64,000 bases of DNA, taken from Klebsormidium nitens. Its lineage: Eukaryota > Streptophyta > Klebsormidiophyceae > Klebsormidiales > Klebsormidiaceae. Below the pieces are notes generated by a model that was given only the letters and a program-made list of their open reading frames with translations, was not told where the DNA came from and made no database searches. Below are positions 1 through 11,378 of this stretch, piece by piece (position 1 is the stretch's first letter; the number at the start of each line of letters is the position of its first letter). The stretch is from assembly GCA_000708835.1 (NCBI GenBank), contig DF237412.1, forward strand, positions 6,350 through 70,349, in the 5' to 3' direction. The position numbers and the translations under genes were made by a program.

Positions 1-541
1 AACGCATGCCATGGAAAAGCTTTCCAAAAGAAACGGGGTTCGGTGAGGCGTCATCGTTCTCATTTCATTGAGATGTTATCGACTAGACTGCGGGCTCTCT
101 CAAAATTGGGAGTTTGACCTGCCTCCGCTTTCCTGTCACCTGCAAACCACTGATGCATTAGACGCAACAAGACGGGAATCATTGACATCGCACAGTTGAT
201 GAAACGCCTGGCTTCCCCATTTTGCAGATTGTTTTGAGTTGACTTGAGATCAAATGAGCGTTCTTTGGAAAAATTGATGCCTTAGTCAGATGCTGGAGGC
301 GAAAATGCAGTAGGCAAGACCGAGACCGAGGGGACCCTCGAGAAGAAGTCTTTGTAACTTCAAGTCTTGCGATCCTTTATCTAGGCGGCGCGATACCACT
401 TGTATATTTGAGCGTGCGTCCATTCGATTCCCACTTTGACCTGGACAGCAATTCCACCTCTCCTTGATTCCAACAATTATAAGTCAGCGCCTTCAATGAA
501 ACAGTCCGGCTTCGGACCGAAGCTCTAAAGAGATGCGTCCC
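1..541. other. 3' flank of the minus-strand gene, no gene seen
   Basis: No convincing exon on either strand. The segment should contain the 3' untranslated region of the minus-strand gene whose stop codon is at 542-544. Short open frames overlapping 525-734 are shadows of its last exon. Confidence 0.4.
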
Positions 542-3500
542 TTACTCCATGTGACGAAGGCGGTAGATCAGTCCCACGGGATCGTTGGTGACGACGACCT
601 TCGACCCGGTGCAGAAGTGGTGGAGGGCCTCCGGCGGAAGGAAGCTCATCCAGCCCCACAGATCGTCCACGTGTACGGTATTGCGCACCGTCCCCAGCGT
701 CCCCCGTGCGGATTGCTCGACGATCGTCTGGCACAGTCGGAACGTGAGCTGCGTAAGGTGGGTATTGAGGTCGAAGAACTTCCCTCCCAGCCTGAGAGGC
801 GCAGCGGGAGAGGCGGTGGGCCTGCAGAAAGAAGCAGGCCGTGACGTCAGCATCTCGTCAGACTGGAAAAATTTGACTGATTTAAGTACGGCCTCTGATT
901 CACATCTTAGTTACGTTACGGTGATTTCACGAACTGAGATCATAGAAGGAACTCGAGCACAGAACCGGGTTGTCTTCCGGCAGATCAGCAGAAGTTTCGT
1001 CACCGTTTCGCAAACCTCTGTTCTAATCCTCTTGGAGTAACAGAGAGGGATCTGCGAACATCTGTAACGGCTGATTGCATTGAGAACGCGGCCGATTGCG
1101 TTGCAAGATTTATAAGTATGGCGAATGAGATTCACAATTGCGCTGGATGCAGATTTTAGCTCACTTTTCGCAGAAACCGACTTTGATGTTTACTCCAAAA
1201 AGCTGACCTACAGGTTAAGCGAGCGCCTTCCAGACAACGAAGAGACGTACGGATCGATAACAAGCTTCGTATTTCTGGAAGTTTCGAATTGAGTACACGA
1301 TCAGGCTGAAGCGATCCCAAGGGAAGTGGCCTTGCTAGAATTACTGGTCGCAAGCTTCCGCGAGACGACCCATGAAGCTATAGTCAATTGGATACGGTTT
1401 AATCAATAGATTCCTAGACAAACATTTTTCGGAACAATGCATCGTCGACATATTGACTGCTTAGATTGGAAGAACTCAGAGCTGCCCAAGTCTAGGAGAT
1501 AACAGCTCTCGCCGGAATCAAACACCTCGATCCGAGTATGAAAGACGTTCCTAGTTAAAGCTCTATCTTTGAGCTGGAAGAGTCATAAGGTCAGACTGAA
1601 TCCATGCGGGACTGAATATGACCTGAAGACTCCGGGTTTGAGAGGCTCAAAGTGTACTGCCTTTTGAAAACGTAAGTCACGCAACCGAACAGCAGAACGA
1701 TATCAAACTTACTGCGGGGCGGGGAAGAGACACCGGGACATGCGCTCCACAGCCTGCGGCTCCGCAAACATGATTCTTTCCATCAAGAGGCGCCGCTTTG
1801 CCGGGTCCTGCAAAAGTCAAGAAGCAAGATGGAGGTTCTGCGTTCCAATTACCCTTGTTAGGATGACCTTAGCGCTTTGGGTTGCCTTTCTTTAGTGTGG
1901 AAACGTTTAGGTTCTGACTTCTGCGGGCAGGGGCCACATCATTTACGCGATTCAAGTGTCTCTGCAAGCATCGTTCTGTATGGAATCGAACAATGAAGTG
2001 CAGCTTGTGTGAGAGGACCATCTGCGCAAAAAATATAGCATTGGTTTTGCGGAAGTGGTTGCTGTAAGGAATTTATACTTTCATTCGATTCAGCAAAGTT
2101 GCAACCAATCGCGCTCGAACCAGGCAGAAGCACGAACTACCGATTGTGGAATCAGGAGGACAGGCTACCAGCTTATGGATATTACTTTCCTGCTAGTATT
2201 CAAAAGAAACATCGCTTCCATGTTGGATTGAGATGCGAATGCAGCTCTTCCGTTTTGATCCCGGTGTGTTTCACGAAGTCTCACGAGAACTCCTACTTGC
2301 ACGTCGGAAGCGCACGAGTTTGAATCAACCTCCCATCCAAAACTCAAGAGGTACTCGAGGACCCTACCTTCCCAGCCGAGTGGTGATACATCATCTCGTG
2401 TATAACCCGCTCCGACATCTCGTCCATGCCCCGCTGTAGCAACTCGGAGGGGCTCAGCACTTCGTCGGCCGGGGGCGGAGGGGGAGGCGACGGAGAGCCC
2501 GCTGGCGGAGGGGGGTAGATTTCCGCGCCTGAAGTGCCCCCCACAGAGCTGCCAGCTGGCGATAGCGGATCTTGAGACGGGTTAGTTGCCGGAAAGGCCC
2601 CGTTCAATACCCGCTCTCGTGCGTCCGCCTGCGGCTTGAACGCCTCATACGGATCCTCCCCGCTAGAAACCTCGGTGACCGTCGCGCTGCCCCCTGTGGA
2701 CCCCAGCCCGGCGACCCGGTCGTTCACGATCGCGTTCCGCTGAGACGCCCCCAAGTCCCCGGCAGCGCTTGCGAGGGACCCCGACTCGTGCAGGCTTCTG
2801 CTGACGTCAGCACACCCCGATTCTCCGAGTGAGTGTTGGCTCGGGTGCGGGTCCGTTTCGGACGCTGGCGTGTTCTCTTTGCCCCCGGAATTTCTCACCC
2901 CCGCCTCGGGTTCCTTTCCAGGGTTCTTCTCGTTCGGGTTTAATGATGCGAGTGGTTCGGCCGCCGTCCTGGGGATTGTGCCGCCCCCCTCGCCGGCCCC
3001 GTTTTGTCGCCCATTCTCCACCTGAACCCCTCCCGCAAGGTCTCGCTTCGTCCTCTTGCCCGCCTCCTGCGCCGGGCTGCTTCCGGAAGAACCGGAGCGC
3101 GCTCTGCTGACGTCAGCCGCCACGTCCGTGTCCATAGAATGCGCTGCAGCACCGGGATGCTGTTCCGCGGCTTCACCCTCCTCGTGCGTTTCAAACCGCC
3201 CCTGGTCTTCGCTGATACTTGGCAGGTGCTCCGGAATTTCTTGCTCAGTACAGTCCCCCGGGCACGAAGTGACTGGCGCGACCAGATCCAGGGCCTCTGC
3301 GTTCTCGTTCGTGGACGACGCGGCCGGCTCAAAATGCTCAATGGGGTAGTATTCCGGCTCTTGCGTGAGGGGCTCCGGTTGACGGTTCGAGACGGGAGAC
3401 ACTGAACAATCTGCCGAAGATGGAGCTACTTGTGCTTCCCGGGGGTCAATTTCTTCCCCGGTCTCGTTCTCTTCCGTTTGTTGACGACAGGGGTGGGGAT

Positions 3501-5618
3501 GTTGCGGCGGCTCTGTGGGCGGGGGGTTGAGCTGGAAGATGACGGAAGGGCCTTGGAGCGCGAGGAGCTGGAATGAAGCAAGAGCAACCACAGGTGAGTC
3601 TACGAGTTTTGATGAGAACGTTCTCATCAAAATCGTTCGAACGAGAGGTACTAAATGTTTGACTGAGCCAAAGGTTAGGCTGGAGTCGTCCCCGGCTTCG
3701 GGGGCGAAATCGAAGAAAAAAATGTTTTTATTCTCGAGTGTCCATAACGGAGCGACTGAAATACCTTAACGTGAATGAGAAACCTTCGTGGAATACGACT
3801 ACGATCTGGTAAAAGGCTTTTTGACGGCCCAGTGAAGCATAGCTGTCCAATACGGTGATTTCTATGTTTCGATCTGTCCGAAATCAGAACGAGAGCAGCA
3901 CCGTTTCTGCAGTGTTCTCAAGCTTGACGTCTTTATGTGAACACGTTGAAACTACCTTGGACCTTGGAAATGTCAGCGTGATCTTCTTCAAGAACTTTGG
4001 CAGGTTCTTGGGCGCTTCCATCTTCATCAGGGCTTCCCAATTACACCTTCCAATCGTCTTCTTGCTCCTGCAAACGAAGCGTGTCAATATCTGATACTGA
4101 AGACAGCGCCAAACTTTGCTCATTAGGAAGGACGACTGTTGTAGGGTGTCAACTCCAATGAAAAGTCGGAGAAGCCTTGACCGAACAGAAAGGGTGTGAT
4201 ACAGACACCAGCTGACTCCCTTGGATCCTGTGAAGAGTTTGTCCCTGCGTACATGATTCGTGCTGAATCACTTTCGCAAGTGTAACTCTTTTTCTTCACA
4301 GTTTCAAGCTCTGCGAAATTTGAGGTCGCATATACACCCTAACTGAGAATCCAATAAGGAAGAACCAGGATTGCGGGGTGTAAATCCGATTCGCCATGCA
4401 AGTTCCGGGAACGAAGAGTTGCAAAAACGAAGAGTTGCAAATGATGCTGGTCCGAAACCCTGGTACGAGGGGAAGATTTGAAACTGTCCAAAACCACCGT
4501 GACTTAGCACATGCAGGTTCATAAAATCAAGGGATGCACTACGGCTGTTTTTAAACCTTGCTACAACATCATATAGCTGTACCGACATCAAAAGCATTTA
4601 GACCAACCTGTCACCAACTATCAAGGGTAACTGCAGCGCTGGTAGTCACCTGGTGGTTACGTGCGGGAAGCCCCAAAACTCTGGAAGTGGCTCCGCTGGG
4701 TTCAGCCCCTCCAGCAGGTCGGTAAGCTTTGTCGCACGCCTGTACGCCTTCTCGTACCGCCTGCCCGCGGTGTCGCTCATCGAGATGTTGAAAATGCACG
4801 CAGTCGCCTGGACAATCTCCATGCCGTGCTCAGAGATGTACAGGTTTTGTTGCTGGAACGGCTCCCCAAAGGCGACCTCGATCTGCGGGAAAAGCGAACC
4901 AAGTGTTCGGAAAAAAAAGGGAACGGCTGGAAGCAGTGACGTCACGATTGCTTTAAGTGATGCTTGATTTAGTTTCAAGCGGATGAGACGTAAAGTGGTC
5001 AGTGGATGGGGTGGAAAGGAGTCTGAAAAATGGGGGCTTGGAAATGAGCTGAGGAGGTTGCGAGATACAATTATGCAGTCTGTGGCGGAATCTGAATGAA
5101 GTAGAAAAGTCGGGAACAGATCCAAGGATAAGCAAGATCCCACGGGTTTAGTGGAGAACAAAACGAATTTGCCGATGGAGATGTACAATACCTCAAAGGC
5201 ATGAGCAGACTCGAGTAGGAATGATTGAAACCTGACACAATTGTTGGACTGGGTGGTGGAAGAGAGTTCTGAAAGCAGACTACCAAAACAGGAAAATGGC
5301 AAACGGCCTAAGGACCCGTGGGAAGCTGTTGGAAGACATTTTCCAGAAAGTATTCGGAAAGGGACCGGAAGGCAGCTAGTGGACAAAGTAATAAAAGGAC
5401 GCAACAAATGAGGGCAGGGGTCAGTATGTAAAGACCTCCACCGAGGTCTCAAAAAAACAAAATGGTCTTGAGAAAACACGAGCGCAGGTTCTTCTTACCA
5501 TAACTTTGCACGCCGCTTCCCCATGCCCGTGATCGATTACTGGAAATGTACGCACCACCCAGTGTGGGGCGGCTGACGGGACCTGTGGCGTCTGGGGAAT
5601 GTCTTTCACGCTCTCCAT
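542..5618 (-). CDS. Uncharacterised 669-residue protein, six exons
   Basis: Exons (transcript order): 5618-5499, 4882-4650, 4067-3956, 3567-2368, 1807-1713, 791-542. Every junction has AG/GT borders and the codon phase closes throughout, giving 669 residues from an ATG that starts MESVKDIPQTPQVPS. Residues about 18-155 form a compact, well-composed block (HWVVRTFPVIDHGHGEAACK, then SMSDTAGRRYEKAYRRATKL) that looks like a folded domain. Exon 4 alone encodes 400 residues of Ser/Pro/Glu/Gly-rich disordered sequence with a PPPP-rich stretch. The last about 140 residues are again ordered: a helical segment (ELLQRGMDEMSERVIHEMMY), then RRLLMERIMFAEPQAVERMS and a C-terminal block ending LIYRLRHME. 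I do not recognise the family; no signal peptide or membrane span is visible. The N-terminal open frame running on into 4883-5479 is intron. Confidence is high that it is a gene, nil for function. Confidence 0.8.
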
Positions 5619-5700
5619 GCTGCATCGGAAAGGATGAAGATCACGTCAGCCACGTCATCCCGGAAAGATTGCTTCAGTCAAAATGGACGAGACAGACTGA

Positions 5701-5925
5701 CAGAGCGGGGTCAAGGAGAATCGGTAATTTGGGGACCGGGGCCGGAGATGCTGATGGAAGGGCTGACGTGGCGGGGTTTAGTGGCGAAACCCTGGGCTAC
5801 GCTTCTTTCGACCAATCATTGCTCGGTAGTCCAGGGTCAAAACCCTAAACCTCGCCACGTCAGCCCTTCCACCAGCATCTCCGGCCCGGTTCCCCAAATT
5901 ACCGATTCTCCTTGACCCCGCTCTG
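5701..5925. repeat. Near-perfect foldback (long inverted repeat)
   Basis: The left arm (about 5701-5795) and right arm (about 5836-5925) are reverse complements with only a few mismatches, for example CAGAGCGGGGTCAAGGAGAA at the left edge answered by its complement ending at 5925. The loop is about 40 bp. The transcript of either strand would fold into one long hairpin. There is no open reading frame and no clear target-site duplication. It lies just upstream (5' side) of the minus-strand gene that starts at 5618, so it could sit in its promoter. It may be a foldback MITE or a small-RNA precursor. Confidence 0.85.
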
Positions 5926-6430
5926 ACATCTCCCAATACAATCGCTGGAGTCGCCTTCGAAGCTAGGAGAGTTTTGACTCTGGGTGGAGAAGTATTGACG
6001 GTGACGTGTCAAAGCTCAGCCTAAATAACGGACGAGCCCATCAGGGCCGTCATGAGTGGAAGCCAGCTGCGTCACGAGCCGCAGAGGGCTGACAACTGGC
6101 ACCATACAAAAACCGCTCCTCAATGTGAAAAGGAAATCAAGCAATAAAGCCTTTGTTGAGATTCCTGAGTACGCATACTCCTCTATAGTGCCAAATAGCT
6201 CAATCAGCCCAGTCAGTCTCTAGCGGCTCTCGAAATTGCAAAGAGGGCAATACATCCTGCTCCTCGCAGGGCGCAAGACCTCTGAAACGACGACCGACGA
6301 TTTTCGCATCTCTAACACTGATATCGCTTCTAGATTTCCTTCTAAGTTTCAACATTTGCTACTCTAGTGCACTGCACTCAAAGTTCCTTAAGGAGGCTTT
6401 CGTCTAAATTGAGCGTCGAAAGGATAGCTA
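5926..6430. other. Spacer, nothing recognised
   Basis: No exon with good splice borders and no repeat was seen here. Confidence 0.4.
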
Positions 6431-6473
6431 ACCTGGGCAGAAACTGAGGGCGCACCATAGAGCAGCTATGTTG

Positions 6474-7677
6474 TTAGTAGATCGGCGGCAGCATCTTGAA
6501 TGCGCGCGGCGAGTGACGACGTCCTGGAGAAGGTTTGAGATACGTTTGGTCAAGGTTGAACGCAAAAATTCGAATGGCCTCATCATTGGCTTCCTGAAAA
6601 CTTGAGTACTTTGTAGCACGTCTTACGTACAAGAAAGTCAGACGATCGTCGTGATAACTGCGCCGGATCTGTAAGGAGAGAGGTTCAGTCATCCTCAAAT
6701 CATGGTAAACCTGTCACCTAGAGTTGAAGAGGACATTTTAAGGAGCTCGAGAATTCCAAAACTAAATGTCTCCTAAACAAGGGGCGCGAAATGTTGATCC
6801 CAAACTGATTTTGAAAGTGAAACTGTGTCTTCTGGCCCTTCCAAGCGTCGAAACCGAATAGATCTTACATCAAAGGCAGAATTGAGGATAAAGCGAATCT
6901 CCAAGCATATCTCCGCTTTCTCTTCAGAGCACTTAGTTGCGACTGACCGTCACAGTAACATAGGAGCAGCACCAGAAAGACATCCTTTCGGCTCAGGCAC
7001 TATATCAACACGGTACAAACTCGAAAGGTGTGAAAAAGCGAAACATGTGTCCTTCCGGGTGACATCCAGCTAGCAATCTCTTGCAGGAGGCCTCTTGGAT
7101 CGGAAACAGAAGCGGATTCGCATGAGAAGCCACGGCGGGGCAGCATGTCCTTCCCATTCCTTTGGATCGGGTAGACTCCAAATATCTGAATAGACGAGTT
7201 CGATGATCCCACGTTGTTTCAAAGGATCACTCGTTCTAAGAAAGTCCGAGGTCGAAATTCAAAGACCTGTCAGTCCATCTGATCATGATCATACTGCCTG
7301 ATGGAGTTCTGGCCTGTCTTTGACTTTCTTGTACACTTCCGAAGCTTCAATAGAAACTCGACTTTCCAATGGTTGAAATCAGAAGTCTATTTCCAGAGGA
7401 GACGACGGCTTGGCATGTTGCTTACCAGGATGATGAGCTGGGCGCATTCGCCCCAGAAGATTGGTCGTAGTTGGCAGGCACCCGCGGGCAGTAGAGGAAG
7501 CACGCGAATTTTTCCCGAAGAAAGTTGATGCGTTGATGTTCCGTGAAGATGATAAAACGGCAGAGACGAAGGCACCAGCAGGCTGCAAGTAAGGTCTCCA
7601 TTAACGGCCTGCTCTGTTCGTGAAAACTCAATCATTCTGTGGAAGCTTTTCTCAGCAACCACGTCAGTCAGCTTCAA
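6474..7677 (-). CDS. Possible exons of an unrecognised minus-strand gene
   Basis: Three minus-strand segments carry plausible splice borders: about 7594-7428 (acceptor TTGCAG, donor CTG/GTAAGC; reads LLVPSSLPFYHLHGTSTHQL onward), about 6670-6630 (IRRSYHDDRLTFLY before GTAAGA) and from about 6597 down to a stop at 6474 (EANDEAIRIFAFNLDQTYL). The phases can be made to agree, but I could not identify a start codon and the composition is weaker than in the well-supported genes. It could be a 5'-truncated gene, a decayed one, or chance. No family recognised. Confidence 0.25.
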
Positions 7678-7689
7678 AGGTTCAGACCG

Positions 7690-10560
7690 ATGCTATAAGG
7701 GCCTGATGAGATCTCAGAAGGAGTTCGGGTTCGAACTCGAGTAGAATTCAGGAGGGCGTTTGGAAGGATCAAGACTTCATCAGTTGACCTCGAGAATCCT
7801 AGTCCCCCGTCTTCTCAGAGGCAACGAGAATCAGAATCGAGCGTATCAATACGTGCACCATAAAGAGCACCAAATCGCAAACTGTAACGAAATCTGCCAC
7901 CTCTTTCCCGGCCCGCTTTTCCAACAATGAGAAGCTTTCGTGAAACAGAACTTTGACAGATCCAGATTTCAGCATCTCTTCGTGGTAAGCTCAACGAAGT
8001 ACGAAATAGTCGGCGCAACAAGATGAGTTTACAATCTCCAGGCTGCAAGATGTTTGACTAGCACCTCAAACCAACAATGCCAAGCGATACCGGAGTTCAG
8101 ATGATTGAGCAAGGTCTTGAAGTCGCATGGGCTGAGATTGCTGACCTTGCAGAAGGGCTCGCACTGTACCGCAGGCCGTGCGTCGTTCAGTTGTTACACC
8201 TCCTTGCAGGGACCAGAAAATGGCAGGCTGCTGACGGAACTAGGCGATTGACTGTGGAGGAAGATGATGACCATCAGGGCCTGAAGTAGACGTCAAAAGT
8301 CTAGGCTTCAGGAGCTTGCAGAATAACATTAAAGCTCAGGCTGACCGGACGATACATGCGCCAGCATGTGCAGGCTCGTCGGAGGTGTTCTTGCCGGCTT
8401 TTGCTTAGGATGCTTTGAAGCAAAATCTCTTTGTCTCTTTGCGGAACTCTAAGCCCATCCCAAATCAGATAAAGGAAAGATGCAAAGATTATTACAGCAG
8501 GCCCCCCCTTGACACCTCATCGATCCACACATAGGGGTCGATAGGGCATGTAATGCACGTTCAAGATTCAAACAACCAACCCCTGAAGCAGGACCAGAGT
8601 CTGAATTGCCAACTCTTGCGCAAGCTGCTGCAGTTTGACCAACCGTATACTTGGCCTATACAGGTGTCCGTTTTTTATTTACTCAAAAGCGAGTCAGGAG
8701 TAAGAGAACCGCATCTTGGAGACGGAGGTTACGGAGGAGCGAGTTGCGTTGATAGGAAAGGGTTCGACGACACACCAGAACTAGAGGGAGGCCGCGTTGT
8801 CGGCAGGCGTGGCTCGTACACTGACGGCTCCAGCAGCAAACAGCAAGCACAGCGCGAGCAGATAGTGAGGCGACGAGAGCGGAACGCCGTCGGCAAGCAA
8901 GGAGATAGTGATGACGTCAGCAGCCTGCACAGAAGGAAGAGCTGATCAGCCTAGAGCCCGAAACAGTAGTGGGCGGAAGGAACTTCCTTCAAGGAATGCT
9001 CAGGAAGGGATGCTCAGGAAAGAAACTGCTCCTTCTTGAGTCGATTGTTACAAAGACCTGCCTCTGAGGAAGTTGACAGATGCAGTATGCTTCGTGATGC
9101 TCTCCGTATAAATGTCTCCGCTTTGCAGAGCGTAAAAGGACAACAATCTCCTGGTGGAAGAAAGTGGAACCACATAGGAAAGGAGCATAACTTGTTTACG
9201 TCAAAGTTTCTCAATCCTGCAGCAGATTTGGTCGACCTTCAAATCGTCGATCACAGCCTCTCAGGAGAAGACGGTTTTTGGGAGGAAAAGCACCACATGG
9301 CTCTCAGTCTGAATTCAGCTCGCTGTTTCTCATTCGATTGCCATCCAAAAAGACCTTAAACCCTGCGTGTGGTTGTCAAAGATGGCCAAAAGGCTCATTC
9401 TTACTTGCCCAAAGGCTACTTCTTCACCCGAAGCCCTTCTTCATAACGAGAACACTACAAAGGCACTGCTCAAAGAAACAAAACCCCTTGAAAACCCCTC
9501 AGGTCTGCTTTCAATAAGAGCCCTGCCTAGCGTATTCACACTCAAACTTCGAGCCTTATTCATGACTCTTTGCTTGACCACCAACCACAAGTCCCCAGAG
9601 AGGCAACGACGAGGCAATTGCAGAGACGATAAATGAGAGAGCCTCCCCCTGAAGCAGGAAGATGGCAGAAGCTGCATTGAAACGAGCACGTTTGTTTAGG
9701 CACATCAATCAGAGCTTTCAAAGAATCTTACCTGCCTTGTTTCTAGAACTTGGCCTCCTCAAATCGCACGCAATGCGGAGATGTCTCTCTGATTGTCCTT
9801 GCAAGACCAGACTTTCTCCTTCTCAGAAATGTCACGAACTTCTGAGCGCGCCTTGCCCGCGCCTTGCCAGATGCGTTTATCTCCGTCAAGCCCGTGTGTC
9901 CAGAGAGGAGGGATGCGAAGTACAGCCTTGCTTGTCTGAAGAACGCGGTGCTGCGGAATCATGAATCCAAGGACACTGCTTATTGAGCAAGGCTGATATC
10001 TGAGAGGCAATGCTGAACTTGAAAGAGGGCAGCGCTGAACTTGTTGCCAATGTTGTTGATGCTGAACGGTCTTTCTATAATCAGGAAGAGGAGGCTGCAG
10101 CTGGTTTTGATCAAGGATGCCGTCCTTGCATGGATCAAGCAGCAGCCGCAAATTGAGAAGCAATCAGGAGTTGCTCAGAACGATATACCAGAGTCTCGTT
10201 TGCTCTGCATGAGGTTGCCGCAGAGGAACCTTTGAATCTGGCTTCTCAACTAGCCGTTTCTCAAGGCGCGCAATCAGGGATCTAATGGCTCTGATCGCAT
10301 TCGCTAAGGCTAGCCGTTGGCGGATTGCTTCATGCTTCAAGACAGATGCGAGACAAGCAACGCGGTCAACGCCTCGGAATATGCGGCAGCCGACATTGCA
10401 TGGAGTGTACAGAGACGGCTTGAAAAGATCTTCGTCCATCTTCGCCCCAGAAATGCTGCCAGGCGGGCGCGTACGGCATGCAGAAGGCATGTGCCGCCCT
10501 CACGTAGCATGCAAGATGAGTCCTCTGGAAGTTGACATGTGAGGACATGCTTTGTCACTG
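7690..10560. other. Gene-poor stretch with a few weak open frames
   Basis: No gene model could be built. Open frames that may be remnants or chance are: plus 9382-9636 (84 residues from an ATG, reading MAKRLILTCPKATSSPEALL onward) and minus 10439-10164 (about 91 residues starting MDEDLFKPSLYTPC, with a basic helical middle RQRLALANAIRAIRSLIARL). Neither has recognisable domains. Confidence 0.3.
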
Positions 10561-11378
10561 TGCGTGAGTACGTCCGGCCACAGCGAGTGATCAGAGACGA
10601 TCATGCGTGATATTCCGGACTGTGACTTACATATGTAACACGTCAATTCGGAGGACGTTTGCTCGGTGACCATGCCACTGGCAGGGTGACGAACCAGGCT
10701 CCATATAGCTCCATGCAGGTTGCCGGGCCAGGCGGCCCGGCAGCTCCGTCAATTGTCCGGAGCCCGATCGACTCTTGATTCAAACGCATGACGTACTAGT
10801 ACGTCTGCACTTCCCCGTGCAGGACTTTCTGTACCAAATCACCTACTGTATTACATGGTTTTCAAAAGAGTCCATAGACTCTGTAGTCTCCGGACCTCCA
10901 TAGTACAAGTCCAGATCGATCTTGACTAATTCCCTGCCAGCAGCCGGCTGGTATTACCGGGGTATTATCCTGGTGTCATGGTGTCAACGGTGCAAATTAG
11001 ATAAATAAATGGGCTTCTGACGGACCTATTCTGAAGAATTATTACCTTCAGCTAGTGAAGCTAGCTGAGCGCGGGCTCATGCAGTGGTCTGATTGCCAAA
11101 GCGTCCCGTGACCAGGAAAGCTAGGTAGCGAAATAACCGTCAATTTATCATTCTACCCCGCGCGCGCTTCATTGAGCATTTGCACCGTCCGATCAGCGCC
11201 TCTAGCGGACCATCCACGGACAACTCTTCGGGCCCACATTGATGTCAGCTTGCTACATCTAGATTCTAGGTCCTAGCTAAGGTTTGCCAGCAGATGCGCA
11301 TGAATGCTCAGGCGGTGAGGGTGCAGTGAGCTCTGCAGCCTGGAGTATTCTCTTCTCGCCTGTCTTTGAAGATACAAG
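10561..11378. other. Upstream region of the Tubby-like gene; short palindromes
   Basis: Non-coding. It holds a perfect 16-bp palindrome at 10790-10805 (GACGTACTAGTACGTC) and a GC-rich self-complementary stretch at about 10720-10746 (GCCGGGCCAGGCGGCCCGGC). The proximal few hundred bases before the ATG at 11379 should contain the promoter and 5' UTR of the Tubby-like gene, but no core element can be named with confidence. Confidence 0.4.

Noticed and set aside
4646-5479. 277-codon minus-strand open frame
   Set aside because: Only its last part (4882-4650) is exon; the rest is Ser/Phe/Leu-rich intron sequence between a clear donor at 5499 and acceptor at 4883.
7720-7745. GGTTCGAACTC, similar to a tRNA T-loop
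   Set aside because: No matching acceptor stem, D-arm or anticodon arm upstream.
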